Notes: generated from the sequence alone by a model not told the origin. 64,000 bases of DNA from Burkholderia seminalis DSM 23518 (GCF_902832885.1 NZ_CADFDK010000009.1:1-64000); one strand, 5' to 3'; counted from the first letter of the stretch, positions 11,119 to 22,159 are shown. Numbers and translations are program-made.

Positions 11119-12270
11119 ATGAACCATCGCGTCACGCAGTTGACCGGGTTGCGCGCCGTCGCGGTCGCGATGGTGGTGGTCGGACACGCCGAACATGTGC
11201 TGCCGGGCGGCTACACGGGCTGGTATGCGCCGTTGCGGCTGATTGCCGACGGCCGGCTCGGGGTCCTGATCTTCTTCGTCCTGAGCGGTTTCCTGATCAC
11301 CAACGTGCTGCGCGCCGAGTTCGCGCGCACCGGCGGCATTGCGTTGACGTCGTTCTACGTGCGTCGCGCGCTGCGGATCTGGCCGGCCTGCTACGTCTAT
11401 CTCGCGGCCGTTGCGGTCGTCGCGTTCGCCGGCTGGTTCGACGTCGATCGCCGGCAGTGGCTGTATGCGGCGCTGCATCTGTGGAATTACTCGGCGTGGT
11501 TCGGGCTGACCGGCGACAACGCGCTGCATCCGGACGGCGCCTGGTATCTCGGTCATTTCTGGTCGCTCGCGCTCGAAGAGCAGTTCTACTGGTTCTGGCC
11601 GCTGCTGTTCGGGTTCGGCATGCGCCGCGCCGGCACGCGCTGGCTGGCCGCGTTGATCCTGATCGTGCCGCTGGTGCGCGCCGTCACGTATTTCGTTGCG
11701 CCGGCGCTGCGCGGGCAACTCGGGATGATGCTTCACACCGGCGTCGATCCGATCCTGATCGGGTGTTATGCGTCGCTCAACCGGGAACGGCTCGAAGCGT
11801 GGATCGGCGCGTGGCGAGGCGAGGCGCGCATCGTGACGGCGATCGTCATCGTCGTGCTGCTCGGCATGCCGCTCGCCGAACACCGGCTCGGCGGCTTCTG
11901 GAACGCGACTTACGGCGTGACGCTCGAAGCCGCGTTGATCGCGATCGTGATCGTCGTGCTGAATTTCCGCGGCGAGTTCTGGTGCGCGCGCTGGCTGCGC
12001 GCGCGGCCGGTCGTGTTCATCGGCACGATCTCGTTCAGTCTGTATCTGTGGCAGCAGCCGTTCGCGAATCCCGATCTGCCGGTCGTGCATGCGTTTCCGC
12101 TCGGCATCGTGTGGGCGCTGCTGGCCGCGACGGCCAGCTACTTCCTCGTCGAGAAACCGTTCCTGCGGTTGAAGGATCGCTATACGGCACGCGAGGCGCG
12201 ACGTGTGCGGGACGATGCGCTGCGGATGCCCGCGTCGGGCGACGGGATCGGGCCGAAGGTGGCGGAGTAG
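11119..12270 (+). CDS. membrane acyltransferase (OafA/YrhL, acyltransferase-3 family)
   Basis: The 383-residue integral membrane protein belongs to the acyltransferase-3 family, which moves acyl groups onto cell-surface sugars or lipids. It starts with QLTGLRAVAVAMVVVGHAEH, the usual first helix with its conserved His. FFVLSGFLIT, SLALEEQFYWFWP and LYLWQQPF follow in the normal order, with about ten hydrophobic segments. No C-terminal SGNH domain is present, so it is the short form. The ATG at 11119 was preferred because the much longer frame upstream overlaps the iminopeptidase gene antisense. Substrate cannot be told from the sequence; neighbours give no glycan context. Confidence 0.9.
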   Translation: MNHRVTQLTGLRAVAVAMVVVGHAEHVLPGGYTGWYAPLRLIADGRLGVLIFFVLSGFLITNVLRAEFARTGGIALTSFYVRRALRIWPACYVYLAAVAVVAFAGWFDVDRRQWLYAALHLWNYSAWFGLTGDNALHPDGAWYLGHFWSLALEEQFYWFWPLLFGFGMRRAGTRWLAALILIVPLVRAVTYFVAPALRGQLGMMLHTGVDPILIGCYASLNRERLEAWIGAWRGEARIVTAIVIVVLLGMPLAEHRLGGFWNATYGVTLEAALIAIVIVVLNFRGEFWCARWLRARPVVFIGTISFSLYLWQQPFANPDLPVVHAFPLGIVWALLAATASYFLVEKPFLRLKDRYTAREARRVRDDALRMPASGDGIGPKVAE

Positions 12271-12292
12271 GCGGGCGCGGGCTGACGCGCCG

Positions 12293-13111
12293 TTACTTGA
12301 AGCGCTGCATCGCGGCGGGCGGATACCAGAAGTTTCGGAACATGTCGATGCCGTATGACTTGCCGTCGTAGCGGACGATCGTGCGTGCGGTGCGCTTGCC
12401 CGTCTCGGCGTATTCGTTGTCCTTGCGTTGGCTCTTCGTGATGCGTGCGGTGATCGACAGGTCTGCGAAGCCGTGGCTGGCGGTCTTTTCGACGGCGATC
12501 GTCATGTGGGCATCCTCGCTGATCGCGTCACCCATGCCGGCACCGCACGCCGCACCTTCGACGCTGACCCAGCCGTAGAGATTGGTGCCGAACACCGGGC
12601 GGATGCGGTTGCCTTCGCGCACCCACAGCGTCAATTCTTCGCTGGCGTCCGCATCCGGACAGCTCGGCCCGCGCGCGCTGCTCGTGAACACGACGCCAAA
12701 TGCGCGGACCTCGGGCGACAGGCGGTACGGCGCCGTATCGATGCGATAGCTGTTCTCGCCGATCTCGGTCGCCGCATCCTCCTGAACCACCGACTTGTCG
12801 GCCGCGACGACCTTGTCGCCCTCGACGAGCGCGACGACCTGCAGCTTGTCGCTTTCGTCCGGATTCTTGCTTTTGGGCAGCGAATCGAACGCGACGGCCG
12901 CGATCGTCGTGCCCGGCGCGTTCGGCATGACCTTGCACGCGGACGCGACGACGAGCCGGTTCGCGTCGCGCGTCGCGATGCGTGCGCTCGCGATGCCGGC
13001 CCAACGGGCGACGGCCGTGACGGCAGCGTCGCTGCAAGGTTGGCTGTCGGCGGCGTGGGCGGTGGGTACGGCGGCGAGCGCCAGCAAGGGAACGAAGTGA
13101 TGGATTCTCAT
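12293..13111 (-). CDS. exported protein of unknown function
   Basis: The 272-residue product has a clear Sec signal peptide (MRIHHFVPLLALAAVPTAHA, cleavage after AHA near residue 20), so it is probably periplasmic. The mature part has four cysteines (CSDAA, ASACKV, PSCPDA, GAACGAG), consistent with two disulfides. No family is recognised. It is convergent with the acyltransferase gene, 22 bases apart, and followed at a distance by the IclR regulator on the same strand. Confidence 0.75.
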   Translation of the reverse strand: MRIHHFVPLLALAAVPTAHAADSQPCSDAAVTAVARWAGIASARIATRDANRLVVASACKVMPNAPGTTIAAVAFDSLPKSKNPDESDKLQVVALVEGDKVVAADKSVVQEDAATEIGENSYRIDTAPYRLSPEVRAFGVVFTSSARGPSCPDADASEELTLWVREGNRIRPVFGTNLYGWVSVEGAACGAGMGDAISEDAHMTIAVEKTASHGFADLSITARITKSQRKDNEYAETGKRTARTIVRYDGKSYGIDMFRNFWYPPAAMQRFK

Positions 13112-13254
13112 GGTCTCGATGAAAAAACGGGTTCTTCCAAGCTCATTCGGGTGCGCGGGGTAGAGCGTCGATTGTCAGCCATGCTCGGCCGCCCGTCGCG
13201 GTCGGCACATCGTCATTCGCGCGTCCGTTCATGCCATTCAGCCTGTCTGGGAGA

Positions 13255-14067
13255 CTACGTTGATGCGCGGGAACGAGCCGCGGGTTGCCGCCGCAATGCT
13301 TCGGCAATATCCGCTGCTGCTTTTTGCAGCTCGGGCACATAGCGGCGAGTGGCATCCTCGAGACTGACGGCGCGTGACAGGAAGGCGACATTGAGACTAG
13401 CGATCACGCGTTCGTCCGCGCTGATCGCGACCGCCACCGCACCGATTTTCGCCTGCGCGGTCCAGTCGCCGTGATTCGATCCGAAACCGTCCTCGCGCAC
13501 CCGTCGGATCAGCTTGCGCACGAGCGCATCGTTTTTCGCGAACGCCTGTTGCTCTTCACCGCCGGCACCGGAGCGCAACAGTTCCAGAATATCCTCGCGC
13601 TCCTCGTCGGGGCACATCGCGAAGTAGGCACGGCCAGCCGCAGTCAGCAAGATAGGCAAACGCCGCCCGACCATCGAGCGATGAAACGACAGCCGGCTGA
13701 AGCGATGTGTCGTCTCGCGGATGATCATTGCGTCGCCGTCGGGTGTGGTCAGATCGGATGGCCACGCGACGCGCTGCAGGAGCTGCCCCATGATCGGCGG
13801 CGCCACGGTGGCGATGCGCTCGGTATCGGTGAAGCCCTCGCTCAAGGAACGTACGGCGAGCGTCAGGCGGAAACTGTCGTCCGACGTGCTGCGGCGCACG
13901 AATCCTTCGTCCATCAAGGTTTCGAGCAGGCGGCGCACCGTGGTGCGATGCAGGCCGGTCAGATCGGCGATCTGCTGGCTCGTTGCACGCCCGTCTTCCA
14001 TCGCATTCAGCGTCCGCAGCACCTGGAGGCCGCGCGCCAGTCCGCGCACGTTCGTGTAGGTTGTCAC
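13255..14067 (-). CDS. mhpR: IclR-family regulator of the mhp operon
   Basis: The 270-residue protein has an N-terminal winged helix (about residues 8-65; ATSQQIADLTGLHRTTVRRL) and a C-terminal IclR effector domain (about 85-255). It is transcribed divergently from mhpA. In E. coli the equivalent MhpR activates the mhp genes when 3-(3-hydroxyphenyl)propionate is present. The promoter and a perfect inverted repeat between the two genes fit that model. The assignment as MhpR rests on family plus position; effector residues were not verified. Confidence 0.88.
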   Translation of the reverse strand: MTTYTNVRGLARGLQVLRTLNAMEDGRATSQQIADLTGLHRTTVRRLLETLMDEGFVRRSTSDDSFRLTLAVRSLSEGFTDTERIATVAPPIMGQLLQRVAWPSDLTTPDGDAMIIRETTHRFSRLSFHRSMVGRRLPILLTAAGRAYFAMCPDEEREDILELLRSGAGGEEQQAFAKNDALVRKLIRRVREDGFGSNHGDWTAQAKIGAVAVAISADERVIASLNVAFLSRAVSLEDATRRYVPELQKAAADIAEALRRQPAARSRAST

Positions 14068-14091
14068 GTAAAAATCCCATTGGAATCAATC

Positions 14092-14110
14092 ATGTGCATT
14101 CTATGCACAT
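14092..14110. promoter_or_regulatory. probable MhpR operator
   Basis: A perfect inverted repeat, ATGTGCAT-TCT-ATGCACAT, lies between the regulator gene and mhpA. Its centre (14101) falls about 58 bases upstream of the start of transcription predicted from the promoter at 14124-14152. This is a typical place for an activator, and matches the position I recall for MhpR in E. coli. It also lies 25 bases from the regulator's own start codon, so autoregulation is possible. Confidence 0.65.
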
Positions 14111-14123
14111 TCCGGAGATTTTG

Positions 14124-14152
14124 TTGAGGGTGTTTTCCGCCCTCCATAAACT
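14124..14152 (+). promoter_or_regulatory. predicted sigma-70 promoter of the mhp operon
   Basis: A -35 box TTGAGG (14124-14129) and a -10 box TAAACT (14147-14152) are separated by exactly 17 bases. Both boxes are off consensus, as expected for a promoter that needs an activator. Transcription would begin near 14159, leaving a leader of about 70 bases with an AGGAG ribosome binding site just before mhpA. Confidence 0.55.
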
Positions 14153-14230
14153 GCGTGCATAAGTTGAACGATCGAGCGCCAGGCGCTTCGTCGGTTCAGC
14201 ACATCGGACAAGCCCAGTCAGGAGACAAGC

Positions 14231-16078
14231 ATGCGCCCCGCCTTTGAACCGGTGGCCGGCAACGGCCGCGCTCATCCTCACGAAACGACACATCGTTCGA
14301 TCGACGCCGATGTCGCCATCATCGGCGCGGGCCCGGTCGGCCTGATGATCGCGAACCTGCTCGGCCTGCAGGGCGTGCGCGTCGTCCTCATCGAGAAGCT
14401 CGCGCAGATCATCGACTATCCGCGGGCGATCGGCCTCGACGACGAAGCGCTGCGCGTATTCCAGTCGGTCGGCCTGGTCGACGAACTGCTTCCGCACACC
14501 ACGCCGAATCACTGGATGCGCTTCACGCTGAAAGGGAAGTGCTTCGCGTCGATCGAGCCGCGCACCGACGAGTTCGGCTGGCCGCGCCGCAATGCGTTCA
14601 TCCAGCCGCTCGCCGATCGGATTCTGTACGGCGGTCTCGAGCGTTTCGGGAATGTGTCGACGCTGCTTGGCCACGGCGTCGACAGCTTCGCGCAGGACGA
14701 GTGCGGTGTGACCATAGAGGCGACAGACGCGCACGGTGCAAAGACGACGATCCGCGCCGCATACATGGTCGGCGCGGACGGCGGCAACAGTTTCGTGCGT
14801 CGCACGCTCGACGTGCCGTTCGAAGGCCGCACGAAGCCGAATCAATGGATCGTGATCGACGTGCGCAACGACCCGATCGGCTCTCCGCATGTCTATCTGC
14901 ATTGCGACGCGCGGCGTCCGTACGTGTCGGCGGCGCTGCCGCACGGGATCCGGCGCTTCGAATTCATGGTGATGCCGGGCGAGACGGAGGAGGAACTGTC
15001 GAAGCCGGAGAACATGGCGGCGTTGGTGCGCGGGGTGGTCGACGATCCCGACAAGGTCGACTACATCCGCCAGCGGGTCTATACGCACAACGCGCGGCTC
15101 GCGAGCACGTTCCGCGTCAAGCGCATCCTGCTCGCGGGAGACGCCGCGCACATCATGCCGGTGTGGCAGGGGCAGGGCTACAACAGCGGCATTCGCGACG
15201 CGAGCAATCTCGGCTGGAAGCTGGCGATGGTCGTGAAAGGCACCGCGCGCGACACGCTGCTCGATACCTACACGATGGAGCGGCGCGCCCATGCACGCTC
15301 GATGATCCACCTCTCGGAAGTCGCGGGCGATATCTTCGCGCCGACGAGCTTCGTCGGATCGAAAGTGCGTGACGCGTTCGTGCGCTGCTTCGATGTGCTG
15401 CCCGCCATGCAGCGCTATTTCGTCGAGATGCGCTTCAAGCCGATGCCGCGCTATGAAGAAGGTGTCGTGCTGCTGGCGCGCCGCGCGCGGTCCGAAGGGC
15501 TGCTCGCGCGCATGATCGCGAAGCGCGGACACGGCGCGTTCGGGCGGCTGGTCGGTCTGATGAGCGAGAAACGTGAATCGCTGATCGGGCGGATGGTGCA
15601 TGGCCGCGATGCGGAGGCTGGCACCCCCGTGGGCCGCATGTTCATCCAGCCGCGCGTGCGTCGCGTGGATGGCAGCATCGTCCGGCTCGACGATGCGATC
15701 GGCAACCGCTTCGCGATCGTGGGATGGGGCTCGGACCCGACGTTCGGCCTGACGCCCGAGGCGCGCCGCATCTGGACCGCGCTTGGGGGGTGTTTCGTGA
15801 TCGCCAAGCCCGACCCGCAGCTCGCGTTCCACGATGACGTGCCCGAAGACGTGATCGCCATTGGCGATGTCGATTCGCGCCTGCGCGACTGGTTCGCGCG
15901 CGTGCCGGAATCGGTCGTGCTGTTGCGGCCCGACCGCTTCGTGGCCGGCATGTGCTCGCCGCAAAGCGTATCGGGTTGCGTGTCGCAGCTTGCGCAAAGG
16001 CTGTCGCTTGCCGTGACGACGGGCGCGACGATCAACGACGCGACGTTCCCGCATGCCGCCGATCTGGTAGGGGCCTGA
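14231..16078 (+). CDS. mhpA: 3-(3-hydroxyphenyl)propionate / 3-hydroxycinnamate hydroxylase
   Basis: This FAD-dependent monooxygenase of the PheA/TfdB type adds the second hydroxyl to the ring, giving the 2,3-dihydroxyphenyl product. The 615-residue protein has the FAD dinucleotide motif [18 protein letters not shown] near residue 25, the [10 protein letters not shown] motif, and the second FAD motif [21 protein letters not shown]. It is longer than the E. coli enzyme (about 554) owing to the C-terminal thioredoxin-like tail. It is the first gene of the operon and is preceded by AGGAGACAAGC. The next gene begins one base after its stop. Confidence 0.95.
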   Translation: MRPAFEPVAGNGRAHPHETTHRSIDADVAIIGAGPVGLMIANLLGLQGVRVVLIEKLAQIIDYPRAIGLDDEALRVFQSVGLVDELLPHTTPNHWMRFTLKGKCFASIEPRTDEFGWPRRNAFIQPLADRILYGGLERFGNVSTLLGHGVDSFAQDECGVTIEATDAHGAKTTIRAAYMVGADGGNSFVRRTLDVPFEGRTKPNQWIVIDVRNDPIGSPHVYLHCDARRPYVSAALPHGIRRFEFMVMPGETEEELSKPENMAALVRGVVDDPDKVDYIRQRVYTHNARLASTFRVKRILLAGDAAHIMPVWQGQGYNSGIRDASNLGWKLAMVVKGTARDTLLDTYTMERRAHARSMIHLSEVAGDIFAPTSFVGSKVRDAFVRCFDVLPAMQRYFVEMRFKPMPRYEEGVVLLARRARSEGLLARMIAKRGHGAFGRLVGLMSEKRESLIGRMVHGRDAEAGTPVGRMFIQPRVRRVDGSIVRLDDAIGNRFAIVGWGSDPTFGLTPEARRIWTALGGCFVIAKPDPQLAFHDDVPEDVIAIGDVDSRLRDWFARVPESVVLLRPDRFVAGMCSPQSVSGCVSQLAQRLSLAVTTGATINDATFPHAADLVGA

Positions 16079-16079
16079 A

Positions 16080-17033
16080 ATGCCGATCCATCTCGAATGC
16101 ATGTCGCACTCGCCGCTGCACGGCTACTTCGATCCGGCGCCGGCGGTCGTCGCGGAAGTCGAGCAGGTGCAGCGCGCGGCGCGCGAGCGGGTCGACGCGT
16201 TCGATCCGGAGTTGGTGATCGTGTTCGCGCCTGACCACTACAACGGATTTTTCTACGACGTGATGCCGCAGTTCTGCATCGGCGTGAGCGCGACGGCCAT
16301 CGGCGATTTCGGCAGCGCGGCCGGCCCGTTGCCCGTCGACCGCGATGTGGCGCTCGCGCTTGCCGATGCGACGCTCGCGAGCGATATCGACGTCGCCGTG
16401 TCGTATCGCATGCAGGTCGATCACGGCTGCGCGCAGGCACTCGAGGTACTCACGGGCGGCATCGACCGCTATCCCGTGGTGCCCGTTTTCATCAACTCGG
16501 TCGCGCCGCCGATGGCGTCGTGCCGCCGCGCGCGACTGCTCGGCGATGCGATCGGCCGTACCGTCGCGCGCATGAACCGGCGCGTGTTGCTGATCGGCTC
16601 GGGCGGCATTTCGCATGAGCCGCCGGTGCCGGAAATCGCGGGCGCGGACGATATCGTCGCGGAACGGCTGATCGCTGGGCGCAACCCGTCACCGGCGTCG
16701 CGCGATGCGCGGCAATCCCGTACCGTCGCGGCGGCCAAGGCATTCGCAGCGGGCGACAGCCGCCTGCATCCGCTCAATCCCGCATGGGACCACATGTTTC
16801 TCGAATGGCTCGAACGCGGTGAACTCACCGCAGCCGATGGCCTCACGAACGAAGCGATCACGCGCGATGCAGGCAAGTCCGCGCACGAGATTCGCACGTG
16901 GGTCGCCGCATTCGGTGCACTTGCGGCGAGCGGTCCTTACGCGGCTTCGATCGATTACTACCGCGCGATTCCGGAATGGATCGCCGGCTTCGGCGCGATG
17001 CACGCGCGAGAACAGGCCCTTTCCAGGAGATAG
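16080..17033 (+). CDS. mhpB: 2,3-dihydroxyphenylpropionate 1,2-dioxygenase
   Basis: The class III (LigB-type) extradiol dioxygenase opens the dihydroxylated ring with Fe(II) and O2. The 317-residue protein begins PIHLECMSHSPLHGYFDP, and carries His residues at the iron site (CMSHSPLHG near residue 9, FAPDHYNGFFYD near 50). SGGISHEPPVPEI also matches the family, and the length agrees with E. coli MhpB (314). It starts one base after the mhpA stop and ends four bases before mhpD, so it is translated from the same message. Confidence 0.95.
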   Translation: MPIHLECMSHSPLHGYFDPAPAVVAEVEQVQRAARERVDAFDPELVIVFAPDHYNGFFYDVMPQFCIGVSATAIGDFGSAAGPLPVDRDVALALADATLASDIDVAVSYRMQVDHGCAQALEVLTGGIDRYPVVPVFINSVAPPMASCRRARLLGDAIGRTVARMNRRVLLIGSGGISHEPPVPEIAGADDIVAERLIAGRNPSPASRDARQSRTVAAAKAFAAGDSRLHPLNPAWDHMFLEWLERGELTAADGLTNEAITRDAGKSAHEIRTWVAAFGALAASGPYAASIDYYRAIPEWIAGFGAMHAREQALSRR

Positions 17034-17037
17034 AACC

Positions 17038-17826
17038 ATGTCGGATGACAACAGCATGCTTTCGATGGCCGCGCGCCTGCGTGAAGCGCAGGCCTCGCGC
17101 CGGACGATCGCGCCGCTGCGCGAGACGTGTCCCGAAGGCGACGCGACACTCGCCTACGCGATCCAGCAGATCAACAACGACTTGCGCACGGCGAACGGCG
17201 AGCGCGTCGTCGGCAGGAAGATCGGCCTGACTTCGCCCGCGGTGCAGAAGCAGCTTGGCGTCGATCAGCCCGACTTCGGCGCGTTGTTCGCGTCGATGGC
17301 GTACGGCGACAGCCAGCCGATGCCGCTCGCCTCGTTGATTCAGCCGAAGGTCGAAGCGGAGATCGCGCTCGTGCTCGAACGCGACCTGACCGCCGAAAAA
17401 CACACCTACGCGGATCTGATTTCAGCGACCGCGTATGCGGTGGCCGCGATCGAGGTGGTCGACAGTCGCATCCGCGACTGGGACATCCGGTTTTTCGACA
17501 CTGTCGCGGACAACGCGTCGAGCGCGCTGTTCGTGCTCGGCAGCCGCCCGGTCCTGCTGCGCGATATCGAGCTGACCGCTTGTGCAATGACGCTCACGCA
17601 GGACGGCGAAGTCCTGTCACGCGGCAATGGCGGCGCGTGCCTCGGCAATCCGCTGAATGCGGCGGCGTGGCTCGCGGACCGGATGGTTCGACTCGGCACG
17701 CCGCTGCGCGCGGGCGACATCGTGCTGACGGGCGCGCTTGGCCCGATGGTCGCGGTGAAGGCGGCCGGCACTTATACGGCGCATATCGAAGGGCTCGGCA
17801 GTGTGCGCGCCAGTTTCAGCGAATGA
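17038..17826 (+). CDS. mhpD: 2-keto-4-pentenoate hydratase
   Basis: The 262-residue hydratase adds water to 2-hydroxypenta-2,4-dienoate to give 4-hydroxy-2-oxovalerate. [23 protein letters not shown] and the metal-binding stretch [12 protein letters not shown] are standard for the FAH-like MhpD/DmpE family. The start ATG at 17038 follows the mhpB stop by four bases. A longer frame from 16705 overlaps mhpB and was rejected. Its stop overlaps a possible ATG for mhpF at 17823. Confidence 0.95.
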   Translation: MSDDNSMLSMAARLREAQASRRTIAPLRETCPEGDATLAYAIQQINNDLRTANGERVVGRKIGLTSPAVQKQLGVDQPDFGALFASMAYGDSQPMPLASLIQPKVEAEIALVLERDLTAEKHTYADLISATAYAVAAIEVVDSRIRDWDIRFFDTVADNASSALFVLGSRPVLLRDIELTACAMTLTQDGEVLSRGNGGACLGNPLNAAAWLADRMVRLGTPLRAGDIVLTGALGPMVAVKAAGTYTAHIEGLGSVRASFSE

Positions 17827-17843
17827 CGGACGGAGACATTCCC

Positions 17844-18791
17844 ATGGCAACAGAGAACACCAGGTGCAAAGCCGCGATCATCGGATCCGGCAACATCGGC
17901 ACCGACCTGATGATCAAGATCATGCGCCGCAGCAGGCATCTCGAAGTCGCGGCGATGGTCGGCATCGATCCTGCCTCGGACGGCCTCGCGCGCGCCGCAA
18001 GGCTCGGGGTGGCGACGACGCATGAAGGCGTGGAAGGGCTGGCGCGCCTGCCCGTGTTCGACGAGATCGACTTCGTGTTCGATGCGACGTCGGCCGGCGC
18101 GCATGTGAAGAACGACGCGTTCCTGCGCGCGCTCAAGCCCGGCATTCGCGTGATCGACCTGACGCCCGCCGCCATCGGCCCGTACTGCGTACCGGTGGTG
18201 AACCTCGACGCGCATCTCGATGCGCCGAACGTGAACATGGTCACGTGCGGCGGACAGGCGACGATTCCAATGGTCGCCGCCGTGTCGCGGGTCGCAAGGG
18301 TGCATTACGCGGAGATCGTCGCATCGATCAGCAGCAAGTCGGCAGGACCCGGCACGCGCGCCAACATCGACGAGTTCACGGAGACGACGTCGAAGGCGAT
18401 CGAAGCGGTCGGCCGCGCCGGCAAGGGCAAGGCGATCATCGTGCTCAACCCGGCCGAGCCTCCGCTGATGATGCGCGACACGGTCTATGTGCTGTCCGAG
18501 GCGGCAGACCGGGCGCTGATCGAAACGTCGGTTGGCGAGATGGCCGCTGCCATCCAGTCCTATGTGCCCGGCTATCGCCTGAAGCAGTCCGTGCAGTTCG
18601 ACGACATCCCCTCCGACGCGCCGTTGCATATTCCCGGACTCGGCCATTTCAGCGGACTGAAGACCTCGATCTTCATCGAAGTGGAAGGCGCGGCCCATTA
18701 TCTGCCGGCCTACGCGGGCAATCTCGACATCATGACTTCCGCCGCGCTGGCAACGGCCGAACGCATGGCCGCGTCGGTTGTGAACGCCTGA
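17844..18791 (+). CDS. mhpF: acylating acetaldehyde dehydrogenase
   Basis: The 315-residue enzyme turns acetaldehyde, CoA and NAD+ into acetyl-CoA. It has the NAD motif [14 protein letters not shown] and the catalytic Cys in [14 protein letters not shown]. It forms a channelling complex with the aldolase encoded by the next gene. The ATG at 17844 has GGAG eight bases upstream and was preferred. An in-frame ATG at 17823 overlaps the mhpD stop (ATGA) and would add seven residues. Confidence 0.95.
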   Translation: MATENTRCKAAIIGSGNIGTDLMIKIMRRSRHLEVAAMVGIDPASDGLARAARLGVATTHEGVEGLARLPVFDEIDFVFDATSAGAHVKNDAFLRALKPGIRVIDLTPAAIGPYCVPVVNLDAHLDAPNVNMVTCGGQATIPMVAAVSRVARVHYAEIVASISSKSAGPGTRANIDEFTETTSKAIEAVGRAGKGKAIIVLNPAEPPLMMRDTVYVLSEAADRALIETSVGEMAAAIQSYVPGYRLKQSVQFDDIPSDAPLHIPGLGHFSGLKTSIFIEVEGAAHYLPAYAGNLDIMTSAALATAERMAASVVNA

Positions 18792-18809
18792 AGCAGGGAG
18801 CACCCGATC

Positions 18810-19829
18810 ATGGACAAGAAACTCTATATCTCCGACGTGACGCTGCGCGACGGCATGCACGCGATCCGTCATCAGTATTCGATTCGGAACGTGCAGGACA
18901 TTGCCCGCGCGCTGGACGAGGCGAAGGTCGACAGCATCGAGGTCGCACACGGTGACGGCCTGCAGGGTTCGAGCTTCAACTATGGCTTCGGCGCGCACAG
19001 TGATCTGGAATGGATCGAGGTGGTGGCCGATGTGGTCAAGCACGCGAAAATCGCGACACTGCTGCTGCCCGGCATCGGCACGATCCACGACCTGAAGGCC
19101 GCGTACGACGCGGGCGCGCGTGTCGTCCGTGTCGCGACCCATTGCACGGAAGCGGACATTTCGAAGCAGCACATCGAGTATGCGCGCAGCCTCGGCATGG
19201 ACACCGTCGGCTTTCTGATGATGAGCCACATGACCACGCCTGACCACCTCGCGATTGAGGCGAGGAAGATGGAAAGCTATGGCGCGACCTGCGTGTACGT
19301 GGTCGATTCGGGCGGCGCGATGAACATGCACGACATTCGTGCGCGCTTCAAGGCGCTCAAGGCCGTGCTTCGCCCCGAGACCCACACGGGCATGCATGCC
19401 CATCACAACCTGAGCCTCGGCGTGGCCAACTCGATCGTTGCGGTCGAGGAGGGCTGCGACCGCATCGATGCGAGTCTGGCGGGCATGGGGGCGGGTGCGG
19501 GCAATGCCCCGCTCGAAGTGTTCGTCGCGGCGGCCGAGCGCCTTGGCTGGCATCACGGCACCGATCTATATCGCCTGCTCGACGCGGCCGACGATCTCGT
19601 GCGCCCGTTGCAGGACCGGCCGGTGCGCGTGGACCGCGAAACGCTCGCGCTCGGCTATGCGGGCGTGTATTCGAGCTTCCTGCGGCATGCCGAAATCGCG
19701 GCGAAGAAGTACGGCCTGAAAGCGGTCGACATTCTCGTCGAACTGGGCAAGCGACGCATGGTGGGCGGTCAGGAAGACATGATCGTCGACGTTGCGCTCG
19801 ATCTGAAGAAGCGCGAAGCCAGCGCCTGA
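18810..19829 (+). CDS. mhpE: 4-hydroxy-2-oxovalerate aldolase
   Basis: The 339-residue aldolase splits 4-hydroxy-2-oxovalerate into pyruvate and acetaldehyde. It begins with the family signature [18 protein letters not shown] (metal ligand Asp and catalytic residues) and has the metal-binding HTGMHAHHN. It partners MhpF, whose gene ends 18 bases upstream, and acetaldehyde is normally passed directly between them. Length matches the E. coli protein (337). Confidence 0.95.
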   Translation: MDKKLYISDVTLRDGMHAIRHQYSIRNVQDIARALDEAKVDSIEVAHGDGLQGSSFNYGFGAHSDLEWIEVVADVVKHAKIATLLLPGIGTIHDLKAAYDAGARVVRVATHCTEADISKQHIEYARSLGMDTVGFLMMSHMTTPDHLAIEARKMESYGATCVYVVDSGGAMNMHDIRARFKALKAVLRPETHTGMHAHHNLSLGVANSIVAVEEGCDRIDASLAGMGAGAGNAPLEVFVAAAERLGWHHGTDLYRLLDAADDLVRPLQDRPVRVDRETLALGYAGVYSSFLRHAEIAAKKYGLKAVDILVELGKRRMVGGQEDMIVDVALDLKKREASA

Positions 19830-19888
19830 ACCACACGCGTATGCCAGGCGCCGTGAAGAGCGCCGCATCGTTCAACCTGGAGACATCA

Positions 19889-21142
19889 ATGAAAACGTCA
19901 ACGGCTTCTCCCCCGCGTGCCGGCGGCGCCATCACCATCGGGCTGTGCCTCGCGGTTGCCCTCCTCGAGGGTCTCGACCTGCAATCCACCGGCGTCGCCG
20001 CGCCGCGCATGGCACACGAGTTCCATCTCGCCGTCGCGCAGCTCGGCTGGGCATTCGGCATCGGCGCGCTCGGCCTGTTGCCGGGTGCGGCGATTGGCGG
20101 CAGGCTCGCGGATCGCATTGGCCGCAAGCGCGTGCTGATGATGTCGGTCGCGCTGTTCGGGATATTTTCGATTGCAACGACTCAGGTGTGGGATCTGCAG
20201 AGCCTGCTCATCGCGCGTTTTCTCACGGGCCTCGGCCTGGGCGCCGCGATGCCGAACCTGATCGCGCTGTGCGCGGAAGCGGCGGCGCCCGGGCGACGCA
20301 GCACGGCGGTCGGTGCGATGTACTGCGGCATGCCGTTCGGTGCGGCGCTCGCGGCAGTGATCGGCATCGTCAGCCCGGGCGCCGAGGGCTGGCGGCACAT
20401 CTTCTATGTCGGCGGGATCGGGCCGCTGCTGACCTTGCCGCTGCTGGCGATTTTCCTGAAGGAGTCGACGTACTTCGTCGCGGCAAGCCGGGGCGCGACC
20501 CGCGAGTCGAAGGACGGCATCGTGCGCGCGCTCTTCAGTGACGGGCGCGCGGCGACGACCCTCTCGCTGTGGATCAGCTATCTGGGGACGCTGATCGTGC
20601 TGTACTTCCTGATGAACTGGCTGCCATCGATGGTGCTCTCGCGCGGCCTCACGCCGGTACAGGCGAGCATCGTGCAGATGATGTTCAACATCGGCGGTGG
20701 CGTCGGCGCAATCGTGATCGCGGGGTTGATGGATCGCATTGGCAAGCGGCCGGTCGTGGTCGGCATGTACACGGGCATCGCGACTGCGTTACTGGCGCTC
20801 GCCAGCGCGACGGGCAGCGTGTCGATGGCATGGGGCGGCCTGCTGGCGGGGCTGTTTCTCGTCGGCACGCAGTCGGTGCTGTATGCGCTCGCCGGTGCAA
20901 CGTATCCGACGCGCGTGCGCGGCACGGGTGTCGGCGCGGCGGTGGCCGTTGGCCGGGTGGGATCGATGGTCGGCCCGCTGATCGCCGGGCAACTGCTGGC
21001 GTTAGGCCAGAGCGCGTCGATGCTCGTGATCTCGAGCATTCCGCTCATCGTGATCGCGGCGCTCGGTGCGCTCACCGTGGTCGCGAAATCTCCGCGCGAG
21101 TCGACCAACGGCTCGCACACCCTTGGAACCGAATCGATCTGA
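19889..21142 (+). CDS. mhpT: MFS transporter, probably for 3-hydroxyphenylpropionate
   Basis: The 417-residue protein has twelve predicted membrane helices and the MFS motif [15 protein letters not shown] after helix 2. It belongs to the aromatic acid/H+ symporter group. Its place between mhpE and mhpC makes uptake of 3-(3-hydroxyphenyl)propionate the likely job. The ATG at 19889 has a TGGAG ribosome binding site seven bases upstream; the frame extends to 19841 but that start has no such site. In E. coli mhpT is the last gene, while here mhpC follows it. Confidence 0.88.
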   Translation: MKTSTASPPRAGGAITIGLCLAVALLEGLDLQSTGVAAPRMAHEFHLAVAQLGWAFGIGALGLLPGAAIGGRLADRIGRKRVLMMSVALFGIFSIATTQVWDLQSLLIARFLTGLGLGAAMPNLIALCAEAAAPGRRSTAVGAMYCGMPFGAALAAVIGIVSPGAEGWRHIFYVGGIGPLLTLPLLAIFLKESTYFVAASRGATRESKDGIVRALFSDGRAATTLSLWISYLGTLIVLYFLMNWLPSMVLSRGLTPVQASIVQMMFNIGGGVGAIVIAGLMDRIGKRPVVVGMYTGIATALLALASATGSVSMAWGGLLAGLFLVGTQSVLYALAGATYPTRVRGTGVGAAVAVGRVGSMVGPLIAGQLLALGQSASMLVISSIPLIVIAALGALTVVAKSPRESTNGSHTLGTESI

Positions 21143-21156
21143 CGAAGGACATCGAC

Positions 21157-22023
21157 ATGACTGACACCGTGATTCATACCGAAGCCGCGACCAGCAAGTA
21201 CATGAACGTGATGGAAGGCGGCAGGGAACTGCGTGTGCACTACAACGACACCGGCGCGGGCGGGCAAGCGCTCGTTCTGCTGCACGGCTCCGGTCCGGGC
21301 GCGAGCGGCTGGGCGAACTTCCATCGCAATGTGGACGCGTTCGCGAATGCGGGTTATCGCGTGATCCTCGTCGACTGTCCCGGCTGGGGCAAGAGCGACT
21401 CGATCGTCTGTACCGGCTCTCGCTCCGACCTCAACGCGCGCGTGCTGAAGGGCGTGCTGGATGCGCTCGGCGTCGAGCGCGCGCATCTCGTCGGCAACTC
21501 GATGGGCGGGCATAGCGCGGTGGCCTTCGCGCTGTCGTATCCCGAGTGCGTCGGCAAGCTGGTGCTGATGGGCGGCGGCACGGGCGGTCCGAGCCAGTTT
21601 GTGCCGATGCCGACCGAAGGCATCAAGCTGCTGCAAGGGTTGTATCGCGCCCCGACGCTCGAGAACCTGAAGAAGATGCTCAATGTGTTCGTCTACGACG
21701 CGAGCACGATGACCGAAGAGCTGATGCAGACGCGGCTCGATAATATGCTCGCGCGGCGCGATCATCTCGAGAATTTCGTGAAGAGTCTGGCGGCCAATCC
21801 GAAGCAGTTTCCGGACTACGGTCACCGACTGAACGAGATTCAGGCGCCGGCGCTCGTGATCTGGGGACGCGATGACCGTTTCGTGCCCATGGATGTCGGG
21901 CTGCGGCTCGTTTGGGGGATGCCGAACGCCGATCTGACCGTGTTCGGGCGCTGCGGGCACTGGGCGCAATGGGAGCACGCGGAGCGATTCAACCGGATGG
22001 TGCTGGAGTTCCTGCACCAATGA
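21157..22023 (+). CDS. mhpC: 2-hydroxy-6-oxonona-2,4-dienedioate hydrolase
   Basis: The 288-residue alpha/beta hydrolase cleaves the ring-fission product into succinate (or fumarate) and 2-hydroxypentadienoate. The nucleophile elbow GNSMGGHSA, the oxyanion motif [12 protein letters not shown], Asp in WGRDDRFVP and His in [10 protein letters not shown] are all present. It starts 14 bases after the transporter. Its position at the end of the operon differs from the E. coli order. No strong terminator for the plus strand was found after it. Confidence 0.94.
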   Translation: MTDTVIHTEAATSKYMNVMEGGRELRVHYNDTGAGGQALVLLHGSGPGASGWANFHRNVDAFANAGYRVILVDCPGWGKSDSIVCTGSRSDLNARVLKGVLDALGVERAHLVGNSMGGHSAVAFALSYPECVGKLVLMGGGTGGPSQFVPMPTEGIKLLQGLYRAPTLENLKKMLNVFVYDASTMTEELMQTRLDNMLARRDHLENFVKSLAANPKQFPDYGHRLNEIQAPALVIWGRDDRFVPMDVGLRLVWGMPNADLTVFGRCGHWAQWEHAERFNRMVLEFLHQ

Positions 22024-22159
22024 CAAAGGGTTGCATCGGTGCTGGCCGTTTGGCGTCCTCGCCCTCCTTTCGACGGGAGGGGGCGGTGCTTTGGAAGCGG
22101 CCGGCGTCGTACGACCGAGATGGGTCGACGCACGACACCCGTGGAATTCCTCGAACCAG

